This document shows positions 25,432 through 33,086 of a DNA stretch of 58,395 nt, piece after piece. The notes under the pieces were generated by a model that saw nothing but the letters and a program-made list of their open reading frames with translations, was not told where the DNA came from and made no database searches. Every line of letters starts with the position of its first letter. Position 1 is the stretch's first letter. A program made the position numbers and the translations under genes. Source of the stretch: Lachnospiraceae bacterium (GTDB taxonomy: Bacteria > Bacillota > Clostridia > Lachnospirales > Lachnospiraceae); NCBI GenBank assembly GCA_017455005.1, contig JAFTBX010000144.1, forward strand, positions 1 through 58,395, given 5' to 3'.

Positions 25432-26943
25432 ATGGCTTTTTATTATGAAGAACCATCCAGAACTTTCAGTGAGTATCTGCTGATTCCCGGCTACACTTCG
25501 GAAGAATGCGTCCCGGACAGAGTCTCACTCAAGACTCCGCTGGTCAAGTTCAGAAAAGGCGAAGAAGAGTGCCCGATCACGTTGAATATTCCGTTGGTAT
25601 CTGCAATCATGCAGTCCGTTTCCAATGATACCCTGGCTGTGGCGCTGGCAAGAGAAGGCGGCATTTCCTTTATCTTCGGCTCCCAGACCATTGAGGACGA
25701 AGCGGCCATGGTGGCGAGAGTCAAGAACAAGAAGGCGGGTTTTGTAGTCAGCGGCTCCAACCTGACCCCGGACAACACGCTCGGCGATGTACTGCGTCTG
25801 AAGGAGAAGAACGGGTTCTCCACGGTTGCAATCACGGAGAATGCCGAACCCAACGGTAAGCTTCTCGGCATCGTAACAAGCCGTGATTACCGCGTCAGCC
25901 GCATGACCGAAGATACCAAGATCAGCGAGTTCATGACTCCGCTTTCAAAGCTTGTGACCGCTCCCGCGACCACGACGCTGAAGGAAGCAAATGACATCAT
26001 CTGGGACAACAAGCTGAACAGTCTGCCGATCGTTGATGATAACGGCAACCTGATGTACTTTGTATTCCGTAAGGACTACTCGGAGCATAAGGAGTATCCG
26101 CTGTCCATGATGGACGACGAAAAGCGCTATATTGTCGGTGCAGGTATCAACTCCCGTGATTATATGGACCGTATCCCTGCCCTGGTTGACGCAGGCGCGG
26201 ATGTGCTTTGCATTGACTCTTCAGAGGGATACAGCATCTGGCAGAAGCGCACGATTGACTGGGTGAGAGCCGAGTATGGCGACAAGGTCAAGATCGGTGC
26301 GGGCAATGTTGTCGATAAGGACGGTTTCCGTTTCCTCGCTGAGTGCGGTGCGGACTTTGTCAAGGTCGGTATCGGCGGCGGTTCCATCTGTATCACCCGT
26401 GAGACCAAAGGTATCGGCCGCGGCCAGGCGACTGCGCTGATCGAGGTCGCTAAGGCACGTGACGAGTACTACAAGGAGACCGGCGTCTACGTGCCGATCT
26501 GCTCTGACGGCGGCATCGTTTATGATCATCATATGACCCTGGCACTTGCGATGGGCGCAGACTTCCTGATGCTCGGCAGATACTTCGCGCGTTTTGACGA
26601 AAGCCCGACAGACAAGCTCATGATCAACGGCCAGTATGTCAAGGAGTACTGGGGCGAAGGTTCCAACCGTGCCCGCAACTGGCAGCGTTATGATCTCGGC
26701 GGTAAGAACAACCTGGCATTTGAAGAGGGCGTCGATTCCTATGTCACCTATGCCGGTTCCCTGCATGACAACGTGGAAAAGTCCCTTTATAAGGTCAAGT
26801 CCACGATGTGCAACTGCGGCGTAACCAACATCGAGGACCTGCAGAAGGAAGCGAAGCTGACCGTTGTTTCCGCAACCAGTATCGTCGAGGGCGGTTACCA
26901 CGACGTTACTCTGCGTGCAACGACCAGTATGAACAATCAGTAA
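25432..26943 (+). CDS. guaB: IMP dehydrogenase of the Tritrichomonas-like clade
   Basis: 503 residues from ATG 25432, eight bases after GGAGG. Oxidises IMP to XMP, the committed step to GMP. Two CBS-type regulatory motifs sit between about residues 100 and 220. The catalytic loop is [12 protein letters not shown] with Cys320, in place of the usual bacterial GIGPGSICTTR, and the flap holds Arg419-Tyr420, which marks IMP dehydrogenase and not GMP reductase. From memory the whole chain, including [22 protein letters not shown] and [17 protein letters not shown], closely tracks the parasite Tritrichomonas foetus enzyme, also 503 residues. Last gene of the block, before a strong terminator. Confidence 0.93.
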   Translation: MAFYYEEPSRTFSEYLLIPGYTSEECVPDRVSLKTPLVKFRKGEEECPITLNIPLVSAIMQSVSNDTLAVALAREGGISFIFGSQTIEDEAAMVARVKNKKAGFVVSGSNLTPDNTLGDVLRLKEKNGFSTVAITENAEPNGKLLGIVTSRDYRVSRMTEDTKISEFMTPLSKLVTAPATTTLKEANDIIWDNKLNSLPIVDDNGNLMYFVFRKDYSEHKEYPLSMMDDEKRYIVGAGINSRDYMDRIPALVDAGADVLCIDSSEGYSIWQKRTIDWVRAEYGDKVKIGAGNVVDKDGFRFLAECGADFVKVGIGGGSICITRETKGIGRGQATALIEVAKARDEYYKETGVYVPICSDGGIVYDHHMTLALAMGADFLMLGRYFARFDESPTDKLMINGQYVKEYWGEGSNRARNWQRYDLGGKNNLAFEEGVDSYVTYAGSLHDNVEKSLYKVKSTMCNCGVTNIEDLQKEAKLTVVSATSIVEGGYHDVTLRATTSMNNQ

Positions 26944-26989
26944 TTTGTTTTAAAATAGTGAATTCGGATTCATTTTCATTGTAACAGAC

Positions 26990-27025
26990 CATATGTCATG
27001 CCGTTTTATAACGGCATGACATATG
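26990..27025 (+). terminator. Terminator of the nucleotide block
   Basis: A perfect 16-bp stem (CATATGTCATGCCGTT with its complement) and a TTAT loop, 46 bases after guaB, followed by TGCGTTTTGTGG. The length and perfection are exceptional in this window. Confidence 0.75.
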
Positions 27026-27200
27026 TGCGTTTTGTGGTAGAAATCAAAGGTATTTTTGTTCAGAATATCAATTGCTTCCGGACAGTATTTTCTGTAACGA
27101 CTATGTCAAACGCTTTTTAGACTCGGTAGTGATGAATGACGGATATCTGATGGTGATGTTCAAGGCAGGCATAGGCATCCGCGTATGGATCAATAAATGA
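27012..27200 (+). pseudogene. Possible remnant of a serine recombinase C-terminus
   Basis: The 325-base gap between guaB and the sortase gene holds an open stretch of 62 codons without a usable start. Its last part reads YVKRFLDSVVMNDGYLMVMF, then KAGIGIRVW, which resembles the closing strand pattern of resolvase/large serine recombinases (F.d.v.v.dg...v.FK.G.e). The ORF begins within the guaB terminator stem, so no full gene is present. This is pattern recognition from memory and could be chance; a translated search would settle it. Confidence 0.3.
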
Positions 27201-27229
27201 TTGATAAAATTGTCGGGTTGCGATACAAT
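27201..27229 (+). promoter_or_regulatory. Promoter of the sortase gene
   Basis: TTGATA (27201-27206), 17-base spacer, TACAAT (27224-27229), 40 bases before the start codon. Confidence 0.6.
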
Positions 27230-27268
27230 CAGCATATCTAATAAAACTATTTAAGAGAAAAGGCAACC

Positions 27269-28072
27269 ATGGATAATTACAATCAAAACGATAACAAGTC
27301 ACTGTCAGACGCGTACGACAGCTACGATAACGAACCTGAAACAGAAGCTTCCGACGCAGGTCAGAAGCCTGCCGACGGGCCTTCAAAGAAAGCGCCCATC
27401 CGTAAAAAGAGACGCCGTATCGGCAGCTCTGTAGCGATCGTACTCGGCATGCTGCTTGTGCTTGCCGGCGTCGGCCTTGTCGTCTACAACATGAATGAGG
27501 CGATCGAGGCAGGTAAGTCCGCTGACCGGAACACCGAGATCTTAAGCGGTATGATTGAGGAAAACCGCGAGAAAGCAGAGCAGGAATCCGCGCTCAATGC
27601 ACAGTATCCCGATCAGGTACTCAACGTGGACGACCGCAAGATCCGCGGCATGCCTACGGAAGAAATCGATGGAAACCAGTATATCGGTCAGCTCGAGGTG
27701 CCTTCTGTCAATGTCAGCCTGCCGGTCATGTATAATTGGAATTATAAGCAGCTGCGTGTATCGCCCTGCCGTTACTCCGGTTCCTATTATACAGATGACC
27801 TGGTCATCTGCGGACATAACTACCGCACGCACTTCAGCCCCTTGCGCAGCGTCAGTCCCGGCGCGGATGTATATTTTATCACTGTCAAGGGAGAGCAGCT
27901 GCATTATATCGTTTCCAATGTCGAGCAGGTCAGACCGACAGCGATCGAGGAAATGATTAAAAACAGCAACAACAGCGAATCCTCCAGCGAGTGGGATCTT
28001 ACGCTGTTTACCTGTACGCTCGGCGGCCGTACCCGTTTCGCGGTACGCTGCGTGCATGCGGATGAAGACTGA
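27269..28072 (+). CDS. Sortase family transpeptidase
   Basis: 267 residues. A 50-residue acidic then basic cytoplasmic N-terminus (RKKRRR) precedes one membrane span (about 52-73), and the catalytic domain lies outside. Catalytic residues: His183 in ICGHNYRTHF, Cys249 in LFTCTL, and Arg254 or Arg256 following. Sortases anchor LPxTG-like proteins to the wall or build pili. No LPxTG substrate or pilin gene is in the window, so this is an orphan copy; class D/B-like features are mixed and I do not assign a class. It has its own promoter and terminator. Confidence 0.88.
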   Translation: MDNYNQNDNKSLSDAYDSYDNEPETEASDAGQKPADGPSKKAPIRKKRRRIGSSVAIVLGMLLVLAGVGLVVYNMNEAIEAGKSADRNTEILSGMIEENREKAEQESALNAQYPDQVLNVDDRKIRGMPTEEIDGNQYIGQLEVPSVNVSLPVMYNWNYKQLRVSPCRYSGSYYTDDLVICGHNYRTHFSPLRSVSPGADVYFITVKGEQLHYIVSNVEQVRPTAIEEMIKNSNNSESSSEWDLTLFTCTLGGRTRFAVRCVHADED

Positions 28073-28158
28073 TCAGGATTTTTAGAACGGATCCATAAGG
28101 TCTCAGCTGCAACTTTATGCGGCGTTTCAAAAGGTGATATAACTTCAATGTATAACGA

Positions 28159-28190
28159 CCCTGTGTCTGCTTGACACAGGGCCGTTTTCT
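28159..28190 (+). terminator. Terminator after the sortase gene
   Basis: CCCTGTGTC pairs with GACACAGGG around TGCTT, followed by CCGTTTTCT. The 3' arm overlaps the -35 of the next promoter. Confidence 0.8.
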
Positions 28191-28200
28191 CACTTATAAT
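28171..28200 (+). promoter_or_regulatory. Strong promoter of rex, overlapping the terminator
   Basis: TTGACA (28171-28176), 18-base spacer, TATAAT (28195-28200): both perfect consensus. The -35 lies in the loop and 3' arm of the upstream terminator hairpin. Confidence 0.7.
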
Positions 28201-28259
28201 TACGTGGTATGATTAAAAAATAACAATAACACCCAGACGCATATCCTACGGAGAAGATT

Positions 28260-28910
28260 ATGGAAGGCAGGAATGAAAAGAAATATATATCCAAAGCAAT
28301 CATCAACCGGCTTCCGCGTTATTACAGGTATCTGGGCGAACTGAAGGCTAAGGGCGTTGAACGCATCAGCAGCAGTGAGCTTTCCAATATCATGAAAGTT
28401 ACCGCTTCACAGATCCGCCAGGACCTCAACAATTTCGGAGGTTTCGGACAGCAGGGCTATGGTTACAATGTGGATTACCTGCAGGAAGAGATCGGAAAGA
28501 TCCTCGGCATAGACCGTCCGCACAAGATCGTCACGGTCGGCGCCGGCAACCTCGGCAGCGCTTTGAGCGGCTATCAGAACTTTCCGCGTTACGGTTTCAA
28601 CATCATGGCGATGTTTGATAACGACGAGGCCAAGATCGGAAAAGTGATCCATGGGATCCCCGTGCTTCCGGTGAGCGGTATCGTGGATTATATCAACGAA
28701 AACGACATTGAGATCGTGATCCTTACGATTCCGAAGGAAGCGGCGAGGGAATTGCTGCATGAGCTGGAAGGGACCAAGATCAAAGGCGTATGGAATTTCG
28801 CGCATACCGATTTTGAGATGCCGGGCGGCATCGTGGTCGAAAATGTCCATCTTTCCGAAAGCCTGATGCGTCTGAGCTATGAGATCGCCAATTCGGGAGA
28901 GCCTGTTTGA
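28260..28910 (+). CDS. rex: Redox-sensing transcriptional repressor Rex
   Basis: 216 residues. Winged-helix DNA-binding domain at residues ~1-80 (IINRLPRYYRYL, then TASQIRQDLNNFGGFGQQGYGY) and a Rossmann domain starting VTVGAGNLG that senses NADH/NAD+. Rex controls fermentation and NADH-using genes in Clostridia. The start follows CGGAGAAGATT at normal spacing. It overlaps acpS by one base, so the two are translated together. Confidence 0.96.
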   Translation: MEGRNEKKYISKAIINRLPRYYRYLGELKAKGVERISSSELSNIMKVTASQIRQDLNNFGGFGQQGYGYNVDYLQEEIGKILGIDRPHKIVTVGAGNLGSALSGYQNFPRYGFNIMAMFDNDEAKIGKVIHGIPVLPVSGIVDYINENDIEIVILTIPKEAARELLHELEGTKIKGVWNFAHTDFEMPGGIVVENVHLSESLMRLSYEIANSGEPV

Positions 28911-29305
28911 TGATCATCGGCGTTGGAACGGATCTGATCGAACTGAAGAGAGTACAGAAAGCCTGTGAGAGGGAGTCCTTTCTGAGCAGGATTTTTACTG
29001 AAGAAGAATACCGGGAAGCCTCGGGTAATTACCGCAGGCTTGCCGGTAATTTTGCGGTCAAGGAAGCGGTGTCAAAGGCGCTGGGAACCGGCTTTTCGGC
29101 TATGGCGCCGAAAGAGATCGAGGTGCTCAGGGATGAACGCGGCAAACCGTTTGTCAGGCTCCATGGGAAGGCGGCAGCATTGGCAGAAGAGCTTGGGGCA
29201 GTGAGGATCGAAGTTTCGATCTCGGATACAGAAGAGCTGGTTCTTGCTTTTGCAGTGGCGGAAGTGCAGAAATCAAACGGATATTCCAACCGAAACTATA
29301 TTTGA
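28910..29305 (+). CDS. acpS: Holo-[acyl-carrier-protein] synthase
   Basis: 131 residues from ATG 28910, which shares its A with the rex stop; an in-frame TTG at 28907 is possible. Transfers phosphopantetheine from CoA to ACP. MIIGVGTDLIEL carries the magnesium-binding Asp, and RLAGNFAVKEAVSKALGTG the Glu/Lys active-site helix. Length is usual. acpS followed by alr is a conserved Firmicutes order. Confidence 0.95.
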   Translation: MIIGVGTDLIELKRVQKACERESFLSRIFTEEEYREASGNYRRLAGNFAVKEAVSKALGTGFSAMAPKEIEVLRDERGKPFVRLHGKAAALAEELGAVRIEVSISDTEELVLAFAVAEVQKSNGYSNRNYI

Positions 29306-29355
29306 ACAGTCAGCTATCCCGGGAAAACAGCCGGGAACGGACGTGGAGGTTCGTA

Positions 29356-30687
29356 ATGAGTGAACACAGACATTTCAGCAGAACGGGAGCGATCGTTGAC
29401 TTAAGAGCGATCCGTGAGAATATGGCTGCCTTAAAGGCGGCAGCGAAAGAAGTGAACCCGGAGATCAAGGCGCTGGCGACAGTCAAGGCGGACGCCTACG
29501 GGCATGGAGCATGTGAGGTTGCGAATGCCGTTGACGACATCGCGGATATGTTTTCCGTTGCCTGTACGGATGAAGGTATTGAACTCAGGGAAGCAGGCGG
29601 CATCAAAAAGCCGATCCTGATCCTGGGACCGGTTTTTGCGGAAGATGACGATGATACGATCCGTTACGGTCTGACGCAGGCTGTCTTCACCGCGGAGCGT
29701 CTGCAGCAGCTGAATGACAATGCTGCCCGCTACGCAAGGGAAAACGGCACCGATCCGGAGATACTCCGGGCAGAAGCGGAAAGCGCCGGCGACAAGGCAG
29801 GTGAGATCCTGGCTTTGATGCGGGAAGAGCGCAAGCAGAAGGAAGATGCAAAAGACGGAGAGGACTACAGCTTTGCGGATGGCAAAGCGCATGTTCATAT
29901 CGCCGTGGATACCGGCATGTCCAGAATCGGCGTTACGCCTGATGATGACGGCCTTGCCGTACTGAAGCTTGCGGCGGAACTTCCGTACATCAGCGTAGAC
30001 GGTATTTTCACTCATTTCGCGACGGCGGATGAAACGGATAAAACCGGCGCCAATAAGGCTCTTTCCAAGTTCCGGGCGTTTAAAAGCATGGCAGAGGCTG
30101 CCGGGATCCGGATCCCCTGCTGGCACTGCGCCAATACCGCTTCGATCATAGACGGAATCGGACTTGAGGGATTTGATATGTGCCGTGTTGGTATCGGCCT
30201 TTATGGCATGTATCCCTCCCGGGAGGTAAAGATGGACCGGGTCAGCCTGCAGCCCGCGCTGATGTGGTATGCCTATATCACACATGTCAAATGGATCGAA
30301 GCAGGAACCTCCGTCAGCTACGGATATAAGTTTACGGCGGATAAGCGCATGAGGATCGGCACAGTGAGCATCGGATATGCGGACGGTTACTCGCGTTCGC
30401 TGTCCCTGAGGGGAACCGAGGTGCTGGTCAACGGACGCCGCTGCCCGATCCTTGGAAGGATCTGCATGGATCAGATGATGATCGATCTGAGCGCATTTGA
30501 CGAGGGAGAGGTCTTTGCAGGCGTGCCTGCGATCCTGCTGGGAGGATCGCCCGAAGCCGAGGCGGCTGCTTACGGTTATGAACCGAAGTGCATCAGCGCG
30601 GAGGAACTTGCCGACAGGATCGGCACGATCAACTATGAAGTGACCTGCAACATCAGCAAACGCGTGCCGAGAAAATACATTCGTTAA
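29356..30687 (+). CDS. alr: Alanine racemase
   Basis: 443 residues from ATG 29356 behind GTGGAGG. PLP enzyme making D-Ala for peptidoglycan. The PLP lysine is Lys44 in ATVKADAYGHG; the second catalytic tyrosine is in SVSYGYKF; RICMDQMMID is conserved. It is about 60 residues longer than the usual ~380 because of a charged insert at about residues 142-180 (after YARENGTDPE), between the barrel strands before HVHIAVDTGMSRIG. Confidence 0.94.
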   Translation: MSEHRHFSRTGAIVDLRAIRENMAALKAAAKEVNPEIKALATVKADAYGHGACEVANAVDDIADMFSVACTDEGIELREAGGIKKPILILGPVFAEDDDDTIRYGLTQAVFTAERLQQLNDNAARYARENGTDPEILRAEAESAGDKAGEILALMREERKQKEDAKDGEDYSFADGKAHVHIAVDTGMSRIGVTPDDDGLAVLKLAAELPYISVDGIFTHFATADETDKTGANKALSKFRAFKSMAEAAGIRIPCWHCANTASIIDGIGLEGFDMCRVGIGLYGMYPSREVKMDRVSLQPALMWYAYITHVKWIEAGTSVSYGYKFTADKRMRIGTVSIGYADGYSRSLSLRGTEVLVNGRRCPILGRICMDQMMIDLSAFDEGEVFAGVPAILLGGSPEAEAAAYGYEPKCISAEELADRIGTINYEVTCNISKRVPRKYIR

Positions 30688-30732
30688 CTGCAGGTATACA
30701 GCGAATCAATACACTAAGAGGTGGGCGGAATA

Positions 30733-32232
30733 TTGAATTCTGCAGACTTTAATAAACAAAATAATTCTGAAGCCGTGCCGGCAGCCGTGAAAAGACGTTC
30801 GCCGGCCGCGCTCGTGCGTGAGACATTTACAGACTCCTTTTTTATCGGCAAGGTACTGACGATCGCACTGCCGGTCGCGCTCCAGAACCTGCTGAACACC
30901 GTGACAAACATGATCGACACGATCATGATCGGAAGCCTCGGCGCTTCGACGATCGCCGCAGTCGGACTCGCCAACAAATATTTCTTTGTATTCGGACTAC
31001 TGGTTTTCGGCATCTGTTCCGGGTCAGGCGTACTGAGTGCGCAGTTTTACGGCAATCGTGACCTGGCGAATATCCGCAGGGTGCTGGGACTCGCGGTGAT
31101 CATGGCGAGTATCGGTGCCGTGTTGTTTATGGCGCCCGGATTTTTTGCGCCCGGAGTGGTCATGCGGATCTTTACGACGAGTCCGGACGCACAGGCCATT
31201 GGCGTGAAGTACCTGAGGATCGTCGTTTTTTCCTACTGGTTTATGGCGGTCAATGTAGCCATGGTCCAGATGATGCGCACGGTCGGAAGCGCGCAGGCGC
31301 CTGTTTTTACGTCGATCCTCGCGATCGCGGTCAACATTGTCCTCAATTACATGCTGATTTTCGGACACTTCGGCGCGCCGCGGCTCGGGGTCGAGGGCGC
31401 CGCGCTTGCAACGCTTGCGGCGAGAGTGGCGGAGTTCATCGCGCTTTTGATCGTGATGCTGCGTATCAAAGTACCGCACGATTTCAGCGAAGATACGGAG
31501 CGCCCGAAGGTGAGGATCGAGGAGAAGGCCTATATCTTCCGCGGAAGCCTCGGGGACTTTATCGGATGGAACAGGCGGTTTCTTTCGAGTTTCTTTTCCA
31601 CTTCCGTGCCTGTGATCCTCAATGAGTTTATGTGGGGACTCGGAACGACACTTTATTCGGTCGCGTACGGACGCATGGGTGACAATGCCGTCGCCGCAAT
31701 CACGATCAGCTCCACGATCGAGGAGCTGATGATGGTGCTCTGGTTCGGCCTTTCCGCCGCTACGTCGGTCATCCTCGGAAACGAACTCGGTGCCGGCCGT
31801 CTGAAGGAAGCGGAAGACCATGCGGCCAAATTCTGCGTCGTGTCCGTCGTTATGTCTCTTGCGGTCATGGTGCTGCTTTTCCTGATCCGCCGGCCGATCA
31901 CGGCCCTCTTTGCCGTGGGACCGGAGGTTGAGGAACTTGTCGTCCGGATCCTGAATGTACTTATCATCGTGTTTATACCGAAGATGCTCAACAACATCAT
32001 CGTCGTCGGCATCCTGCGTGCGGGCGGAGATACCAGGTGGTGCCTGTTTATCGACACTTCAGGCGTCTGGCTGGTCGGCGTTCCGCTGGCGTTCCTCGGC
32101 GCACTCGTCTGGCATCTGCCGATCTATATCGTGTTCTTTCTCGTGTGCATTGAGGAAATCTACAAGATGTTCTTCGGTTTGTGGCGTGTAAGCCGAAAAA
32201 AATGGCTCCGAAACATTGCCATAGAAGTCTGA
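30733..32232 (+). CDS. MATE family multidrug/cation exporter (copy 1)
   Basis: 499 residues if the TTG at 30733 is used; AAGAGGTG ends nine bases before it, whereas a GTG at 30721 sits inside that site. Twelve membrane segments in two similar halves are visible; MATE marks include LPVALQNLLNTVTNMIDTIMIG and the later QMMRTVGSAQ. A polar N-terminal 40 residues precede the first span. Family exports drugs or other organic cations with Na+ or H+; substrate unknown. Third of its kind in this window are the genes at 42371 and 51781, which are not recent copies of it. Confidence 0.88.
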   Translation: MNSADFNKQNNSEAVPAAVKRRSPAALVRETFTDSFFIGKVLTIALPVALQNLLNTVTNMIDTIMIGSLGASTIAAVGLANKYFFVFGLLVFGICSGSGVLSAQFYGNRDLANIRRVLGLAVIMASIGAVLFMAPGFFAPGVVMRIFTTSPDAQAIGVKYLRIVVFSYWFMAVNVAMVQMMRTVGSAQAPVFTSILAIAVNIVLNYMLIFGHFGAPRLGVEGAALATLAARVAEFIALLIVMLRIKVPHDFSEDTERPKVRIEEKAYIFRGSLGDFIGWNRRFLSSFFSTSVPVILNEFMWGLGTTLYSVAYGRMGDNAVAAITISSTIEELMMVLWFGLSAATSVILGNELGAGRLKEAEDHAAKFCVVSVVMSLAVMVLLFLIRRPITALFAVGPEVEELVVRILNVLIIVFIPKMLNNIIVVGILRAGGDTRWCLFIDTSGVWLVGVPLAFLGALVWHLPIYIVFFLVCIEEIYKMFFGLWRVSRKKWLRNIAIEV

Positions 32233-32244
32233 TAGTGGTATACT
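32216..32244 (+). promoter_or_regulatory. Promoter of yebC
   Basis: TTGCCA (32216-32221), 17-base spacer, TATACT (32239-32244); it overlaps the end of the MATE gene. Confidence 0.6.
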
Positions 32245-32346
32245 TTTACGGATAATGTGATCAGATATACTGCCGGACAGCGTTCCAGTGAACGGATCGG
32301 GACCGGCGGAAAAACAATATTAATAAACAGTCAGTGAGGTTATTTT

Positions 32347-33078
32347 ATGTCAGGACATTCCAAATTTGCCAACATTCGTGCCAAGAAAGAGAAGAACGAC
32401 GCAGCCAAGGGCAAGATCTACACCATCATCGGTCGTGAGATTGCGATTGCCGTAAAGGAAGGCGGCCCGGATCCTGCCAATAACTTCAAGCTGAAGTTCG
32501 TTATTCAGAAGGCGAAGGCAGCCAATATGCCCAACGATACCATTGAACGCGGTATCAAGAAGGCGGCAGGCGGCGGTGACGGCGCGGATTACCAGCAGCT
32601 CCGTTATGAAGGCTACGGTGTCGGCGGCGTTGCGATCATCGTTGACGCTCTGACCGACAACAAGAACCGTACCGCGGCCAATGTCAAATCTGCGTTCACG
32701 AAGGGCCAGGGCTCTCTCGGCGCGCAGAATTCCGTCTCCTTCATGTTCGAGCGCAAGGGACAGATCATCGTGGACCGCGAAGAATACGATGGTTCCGGCG
32801 ATGATCTTATGGAGATCGCTCTCGAAGCCGGCGCAGAGGATCTGAAGGAAGAAGAAGACAGCTTCGAGATCCTGACTTCTCCCGATGACTTTGATGCCGT
32901 ACGTGAGGCACTGGATGCCGCAGGCGTACCGATGGCGGAAGCGGAAGTCGCTATGATCCCGCTGAACACAGTTTCCGTAACGGACGAGCAGATGGTTAAG
33001 AACCTGCGCAGGACGCTGGATCTTCTGGATGAAGATGACGACGTACAGCAGTATTACACCAACTGGGAAGAAGAGTAA
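32347..33078 (+). CDS. yebC: YebC/PmpR family protein
   Basis: 243 residues, full length. Opens MSGHSKFANIRAKK, a family signature (usually SGHSKWANIKHKK), and has GGVAIIVDALTDNKNRT in the middle. Family members are DNA-binding regulators or, by recent work, translation factors relieving ribosome stalls at proline runs. Adjacent rqcH, nine bases downstream, is also a stalled-ribosome factor, which fits the translation role. Confidence 0.94.
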   Translation: MSGHSKFANIRAKKEKNDAAKGKIYTIIGREIAIAVKEGGPDPANNFKLKFVIQKAKAANMPNDTIERGIKKAAGGGDGADYQQLRYEGYGVGGVAIIVDALTDNKNRTAANVKSAFTKGQGSLGAQNSVSFMFERKGQIIVDREEYDGSGDDLMEIALEAGAEDLKEEEDSFEILTSPDDFDAVREALDAAGVPMAEAEVAMIPLNTVSVTDEQMVKNLRRTLDLLDEDDDVQQYYTNWEEE

Positions 33079-33086
33079 TCAGATCT

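Noticed and set aside
28209..28226. A possible Rex operator before rex (TGATTAA...ATAACAA)
   Set aside because: The half-sites match only about 11 of 14 positions and the spacer is three instead of four bases; not enough to call.
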